From assembly GCA_963743015.1 (NCBI GenBank), contig CAVUOD010000020.1, forward strand, positions 1 to 64,000: DNA of 64,000 bases, written 5' to 3'. Made by a program: the position numbers and the translations under genes. The notes beneath the pieces were generated by a model. The model was not told the DNA's origin, made no database searches, and worked only from the letters and a program-made list of their open reading frames with translations. The first letter of the stretch is position 1. Every line of letters starts with the position of its first letter. This DNA comes from CAVSRC01 sp963743015 (GTDB lineage: Bacteria > Pseudomonadota > Alphaproteobacteria > Rhizobiales > Kaistiaceae). Below, piece after piece: positions 60,999-64,000 of this stretch.

Positions 60999-62087
60999 TC
61001 AGACTTCGCCGGTATCCTCGCCGGCCTCGTCGTCGGGACCGCCCTTCTCCAGGAACTTCTCTGCGATCAATCCCGCATTGGCGCGGATCGCTTTTTCGAT
61101 CTGACCGGAGATCTCGGGATTGTCGCGCAGGAACTGCTTGGCATTCTCGCGCCCCTGACCGAGGCGCTGGCTGTCATAGGAGAACCACGCCCCCGACTTC
61201 TCGACGATTCCGGCCTTGACGCCGAGATCGACCAGTTCACCGGTCTTGGAGATGCCCTCGCCATACATGATGTCGAACTCGACCTGCTTGAACGGCGGCG
61301 CCAGCTTGTTCTTGACCACCTTGACGCGGGTCTGGTTGCCGATCACCTCGTCGCGGTCCTTGATCGAGCCGATGCGGCGGATATCGAGGCGGACCGAAGC
61401 ATAGAACTTCAGCGCATTGCCACCGGTGGTGGTCTCCGGATTGCCGAACATGACGCCGATCTTCATGCGGATCTGGTTGATGAAGATGACGGTGGTGTTG
61501 GAGCGCGAAATGGAGCCGGTGAGCTTCCTGAGCGCCTGGCTCATCAGACGCGCCTGCAGGCCGGGGAGCTGGTCGCCCATCTCGCCCTCGATTTCAGCGC
61601 GCGGCGTGAGCGCGGCCACCGAATCGACCACCAGCACGTCGACGGCGCCGGAACGCACCAGCGTGTCGGTGATCTCCAGCGCCTGTTCGCCGGTATCGGG
61701 CTGGGAAATGAGCAGGTCGTCGAGCTTGACGCCGAGCTTGCGGGCATAGCCGGCGTCGAGCGCGTGTTCGGCATCGACGAAGCCGCAGATGCCGCCGGTC
61801 TTCTGCGCCTCGGCAATGATATGCAAAGCGAGCGTCGTCTTGCCCGACAATTCCGGACCGTAAATCTCGACCACGCGGCCGCGCGGCACGCCGCCGATGC
61901 CGAGCGCGATGTCGAGGCCGAGCGAGCCGGTGGGCACGGTGGCTATGTCGACGGTCGCCTCGTTCTGACCCAGCCGCATGATCGAGCCCTTGCCGAAGGC
62001 CCGCTCGATCTGGCTCAGCGCCGCATCGAGCGCTTTCGACTTGTCCATGCCATTTCCCTCGATCACACGCAGCGGCGTTGCGGCCAT
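60999..62087 (-). CDS. recA: Recombinase RecA
   Basis: A 362-residue RecA, the strand-exchange and SOS co-protease ATPase. The ATG at 62087 (MAATPLRVIEGNGMDKSKALDAALSQIERAFGKGSIMRLG) has AAGGAG ten bases upstream. Walker A reads GPELSGKTT at residues 77-85, where Ser is usual in place of Leu80 (a one-base TCG to TTG change); DSVAALTPRAEIEGEMGD (Walker B and MAW) and FINQIRMKIGVMFGNPETTTGGNALKFY (loops 1-2) are normal. An SOS-like box lies 87 bp upstream. Confidence 0.96.
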   Translation of the reverse strand: MAATPLRVIEGNGMDKSKALDAALSQIERAFGKGSIMRLGQNEATVDIATVPTGSLGLDIALGIGGVPRGRVVEIYGPELSGKTTLALHIIAEAQKTGGICGFVDAEHALDAGYARKLGVKLDDLLISQPDTGEQALEITDTLVRSGAVDVLVVDSVAALTPRAEIEGEMGDQLPGLQARLMSQALRKLTGSISRSNTTVIFINQIRMKIGVMFGNPETTTGGNALKFYASVRLDIRRIGSIKDRDEVIGNQTRVKVVKNKLAPPFKQVEFDIMYGEGISKTGELVDLGVKAGIVEKSGAWFSYDSQRLGQGRENAKQFLRDNPEISGQIEKAIRANAGLIAEKFLEKGGPDDEAGEDTGEV

Positions 62088-62173
62088 TGTAGATGCTCCT
62101 TGTTCCACAGGCACCGGGGGTGATGGAATGGCATGCGAAAAAGATTCGCCGCCCCGGTAGCGTGAGACCAGTT

Positions 62174-62188
62174 GTACACGTTTTGTTC
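62174..62188 (-). promoter_or_regulatory. SOS (LexA) box-like site upstream of recA
   Basis: On the plus strand GTAC (62174-62177), then seven bases, then GTTC (62185-62188). This matches the alphaproteobacterial LexA consensus GTTC-N7-GTTC at seven of eight fixed positions. It ends 87 bp before the recA start, a usual distance. Binding is inferred. Confidence 0.55.
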
Positions 62189-62223
62189 TCATTCCGCAAG
62201 GGGGCCTCGCGCGGGGTAGTGTC

Positions 62224-62364
62224 TCAGTTTGAATTGTGCCCGTCTGAGCAGAACTGCATTGCGATATTTAGGTCTTTAGGGTTCTCGCCCTTCGGATCGA
62301 ACTTAGGCAGTAAGTCGGTAGCGGCTTGCGATTTGGCCAGTTGGCAGAACGTTTCATTGGCCAT
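62224..62364 (-). CDS. Small open frame inside the decayed element
   Basis: A frame from ATG at 62364 to TGA at 62224 encodes 46 residues (MANETFCQLAKSQAATDLLPK, then FDPKGENPKDLNIAMQFCSDGHNSN), with a balanced composition unlike the Arg-rich shadow frames around it. Its stop lies in the left inverted repeat. It may be the tail of a lost gene. No family is recognised, so it is listed at low confidence. Confidence 0.25.
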   Translation of the reverse strand: MANETFCQLAKSQAATDLLPKFDPKGENPKDLNIAMQFCSDGHNSN

Positions 62365-62521
62365 CGGAACTTGGACGGCCACTGGTGTGGCCACCACCCC
62401 AAACGGCGACGATCACCAAAACCCGAGCTCATTTAATTGCCGCCTTCTAGTAGGGTCCGACACCGACCCGGCTTCGCGGTTGCGGGCATCGACAAGACCC
62501 GCAGCGCAAAATCGCCATCGA

Positions 62522-62680
62522 CTACAGGTGATCGGTGACGCTAGCAGCCATTGCGGGCGAGAGCTTATGCGCCTTATGCGTGCGCGCAAAGCTGTACCAG
62601 ACGAAGTAGAGCGACAGCGCGTGAATGTGGTTGTCGATCTTCTTCGAGAACGCATTGGTCAGGCGGGTAACCCGCCGCAT
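62522..62680 (-). pseudogene. Transposase C-terminal remnant
   Basis: An ATG at 62680 opens a 52-residue frame ending at TAG (62522): MRRVTRLTNAFSKKIDNHIH, ALSLYFVWYSFARTHKAHKL and SPAMAASVTDHL. This is the C-terminal end of a DDE transposase of the type ending SMRRFTRLTNAFSKKxxNH...HKxLxxxPAMAA, probably IS1-like, though the family is not certain. The catalytic core is missing, so it is inactive. Confidence 0.7.
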
Positions 62681-62705
62681 GCTAACTGAACACTACCCTC
62701 CCCGC

Positions 62706-63092
62706 TCACCACCGGGGCCAGAGCAGCCAGATCAACAGCGCCGCCACAACGATCCACACGGCGACGACGGCAACGGCACCGCCGCGGCTCGCCGGCCGCA
62801 CGCGACCGCGCGCTTCGCGCCGGAATTCCTCCATCAGCTCGGGTGGGATCAGGCGGATCGCCAGGAGGATGCCAAGCGGCACGATCACAAGATCGTCGAG
62901 GTAACCGAGGATCGGAATGAAATCGGGGATGAGGTCGATCGGCGACAGCGCATAGGCCGCCACCGCAGCCGCCACCGCCTTCGCAAGCCACGGCGTGCGC
63001 CGGTCGCGCGCCGCCAGCCACAGCGCCAGACAATCGACCTTGATGGCGCCGGCCCAGGATCTGAGGCGCCGCACGAGGGAAGAACGCGACAT
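62706..63092 (-). CDS. YkvA-family (DUF1232) membrane protein
   Basis: A 128-residue protein with the DUF1232 block SPIDLIPDFIPILGYLDDLVIVPLGILLAIRLIP and a further C-terminal membrane helix. YkvA proteins are small membrane proteins of unknown role. The ATG at 63092 gives MSRSSLVRRLRSWAGAIKVDCLALWLA; longer frames extend into the cation transporter gene. It directly follows the decayed insertion sequence. Confidence 0.87.
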   Translation of the reverse strand: MSRSSLVRRLRSWAGAIKVDCLALWLAARDRRTPWLAKAVAAAVAAYALSPIDLIPDFIPILGYLDDLVIVPLGILLAIRLIPPELMEEFRREARGRVRPASRGGAVAVVAVWIVVAALLIWLLWPRW

Positions 63093-63124
63093 CGACGTCC
63101 CCTTCGTCACGCCGGCGGGCCCGC

Positions 63125-63736
63125 TCACCCGCCCTCCGCCAGTTCCCGGCGGGCGGCCGCAATGATGCGCCAGGCCGACTGCAGGAAGAGGCCGGCGATG
63201 GCCGCCGCCACGACCAGGTCCGGCCACGGCGTTCCCGTCGCCGCCACCAGCACGGCCGCCACGACAATCGCCGCATTGCCGAGCGCGTCGTTGCGGCTGA
63301 ACAGCCACACGGCCTGAACATTGGCGTCGCCCTCGCGATGCTTGAGCAGGATGACGGCGCAGACGACGTTGACGACCAGTGCGACGACGCCGAAGGCGCC
63401 CATCAGCTCGGCCTGCGGCAGGTGGACGACGAAGATGCGCCAGATCGTGGCGGCCAGAACGCCGAGCCCCATGACCGCAAGGAAGATGCCCTGCAGGAGC
63501 GCCGAGCGCGCCCGCCACACCGGCCCCCAGCTTATGGCGATGAGCCCCAGAAGCGTGATCGTGCCGTCGCCGAGAAAGTCGAGCGCATCGGCCTTCAAGC
63601 CCTGCGAGCCGGCGAGGAAGCCGCCGCCAGCCTCGATCAGGCCGTAGCCGATATTGAGGATGGTGACGATCCACAGCGCCCGCTTGTAGGCCGGCGCGGC
63701 GTGGGTCAGGTCGCCAAGGTCGTCATCGTCGTCCAT
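63125..63736 (-). CDS. Cation diffusion facilitator-family transporter
   Basis: A 203-residue CDF protein with six helices and no C-terminal cytoplasmic domain. An acidic N-terminus (MDDDDDLGD) precedes the helices. DALDFLGDG in helix 2 offers the DxxxD metal pair, and NDALGN in helix 5 has Asp/Asn where HxxxD is usual. Members export Zn2+ or related ions; the atypical second site leaves the ion unclear. It is 32 bp upstream of the YkvA-like gene in the same direction. Confidence 0.83.
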   Translation of the reverse strand: MDDDDDLGDLTHAAPAYKRALWIVTILNIGYGLIEAGGGFLAGSQGLKADALDFLGDGTITLLGLIAISWGPVWRARSALLQGIFLAVMGLGVLAATIWRIFVVHLPQAELMGAFGVVALVVNVVCAVILLKHREGDANVQAVWLFSRNDALGNAAIVVAAVLVAATGTPWPDLVVAAAIAGLFLQSAWRIIAAARRELAEGG

Positions 63737-63818
63737 GCTGTGCTCAAGACGCGCGGGGCAGATTCGCGCCGAACGATGACTCGCGACGCTGCGCGCCGAG
63801 CCTACCCGACAAACCGGC

Positions 63819-64000
63819 TCAGTGCATTTGTCTCATCAGTTCGCCCATGGCGTCGCGGGCGGTGATCATCTCGGTGATCTCGGCCTCCGAGTAATAGGGA
63901 CGCCAGGCGGCGAAGACCTTGTCGAAGGCGGCGCGATCGGCAGCCTCCCAGATGCTGAAACCGACGGCGGGATCGGACTTGATGCAATAGGTGTCGGTGC
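63819..64000 (-). CDS. C-terminal end of an unidentified protein (5' end beyond the window)
   Basis: The last 59 codons of a frame entering from the right: TDTYCIKSDPAVGFSIWEAA, then DRAAFDKVFAAWRPYYSEAEITEMITARDAMGELMRQMH and a stop at 63819. The pattern suggests a small alpha/beta ferredoxin-like domain, but I cannot name the family. No adjacent motif supports a function. Confidence 0.5.
   Translation of the reverse strand, partial: TDTYCIKSDPAVGFSIWEAADRAAFDKVFAAWRPYYSEAEITEMITARDAMGELMRQMH

Larger units (their letters stand above)
62214..62698. mobile_element. Decayed insertion sequence of about 485 bp with terminal inverted repeats
   Basis: GGGTAGTGT-CT-CAGTT at 62214-62229 and its inverted partner GGGTAGTGT-T-CAGTT at 62698-62684 (read inward) form near-perfect terminal repeats. 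Between them lies only the C-terminal end of a transposase, starting right inside the right repeat, so most of the transposase gene is deleted. The element sits upstream of recA and next to the YkvA-like gene. I did not find clear target-site duplications. Confidence 0.65.

Overview
This 64 kb window is GC-rich bacterial chromosome (about two-thirds G+C by eye), almost certainly from an alphaproteobacterium of the Rhizobiales/Hyphomicrobiales. The reasons are the gene families (Usg, the F1-ATPase zeta inhibitor DUF1476, a PurS/PurQ/PurL synthetase, DUF2259, DUF6867) and the order purB - zeta - purC - purS - purQ - purL - bolA - grxD - rpsD - murI - trmJ - icd - alaS - recA, which I know as typical of that order. 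I saw no rRNA, tRNA or CRISPR array.

Layout. 1-1.9 kb: a truncated isochorismatase-like hydrolase, a MarR regulator and a divergent SDR dehydrogenase. 2.2-8.4 kb: a six-gene run with a GT21 glycosyltransferase, an LpxH-like phosphoesterase, a permuted ATP-grasp enzyme, an alpha-E protein, a transglutaminase and the Anbu proteasome-like protease. 8.6-16.2 kb: Usg, a cyclic-nucleotide-binding membrane protein, a MocA/XdhC maturation trio, a 55-residue Cys-rich protein, a sugar dehydrogenase, a family-4 uracil-DNA glycosylase, an RraA-like protein and an MFS transporter. 16.4-29.8 kb: two complete branched-chain amino-acid-type (HAAT) ABC transporters, three substrate-binding proteins, a DUF6867 protein and a P1 peptidase. 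30-41 kb: housekeeping genes dominated by purine synthesis. 41-46 kb: a first accessory insert with a broken autotransporter, a solo LuxR with a lux-box-like palindrome, and two copies of a small membrane gene. 46-50.5 kb: rpsD, murI, trmJ, an HdeD-like gene and icd. 50.5-57.8 kb: a second accessory insert with an aldo/keto reductase, another autotransporter, and an antiporter/channel pair. 57.8-64 kb: alaS, a VOC protein, recA with an SOS-like box, a decayed insertion sequence, a YkvA protein, a cation transporter and a truncated last gene.

Two points matter for any reader. First, several genes are interrupted by apparent single-base shifts, including two in alaS and one in purC, which are expected to be essential or important. 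In alaS, purC, the glycosylase and the antiporter, removing one base per site restores family-like length and motifs, so these are most simply sequence errors. The two autotransporters carry many more shifts and could be errors or real decay. Second, the 41-46 kb insert looks like a self-contained module: solo LuxR, an 18-bp palindrome fitting CT-N12-AG, then a secreted autotransporter, bracketed by direct repeats.
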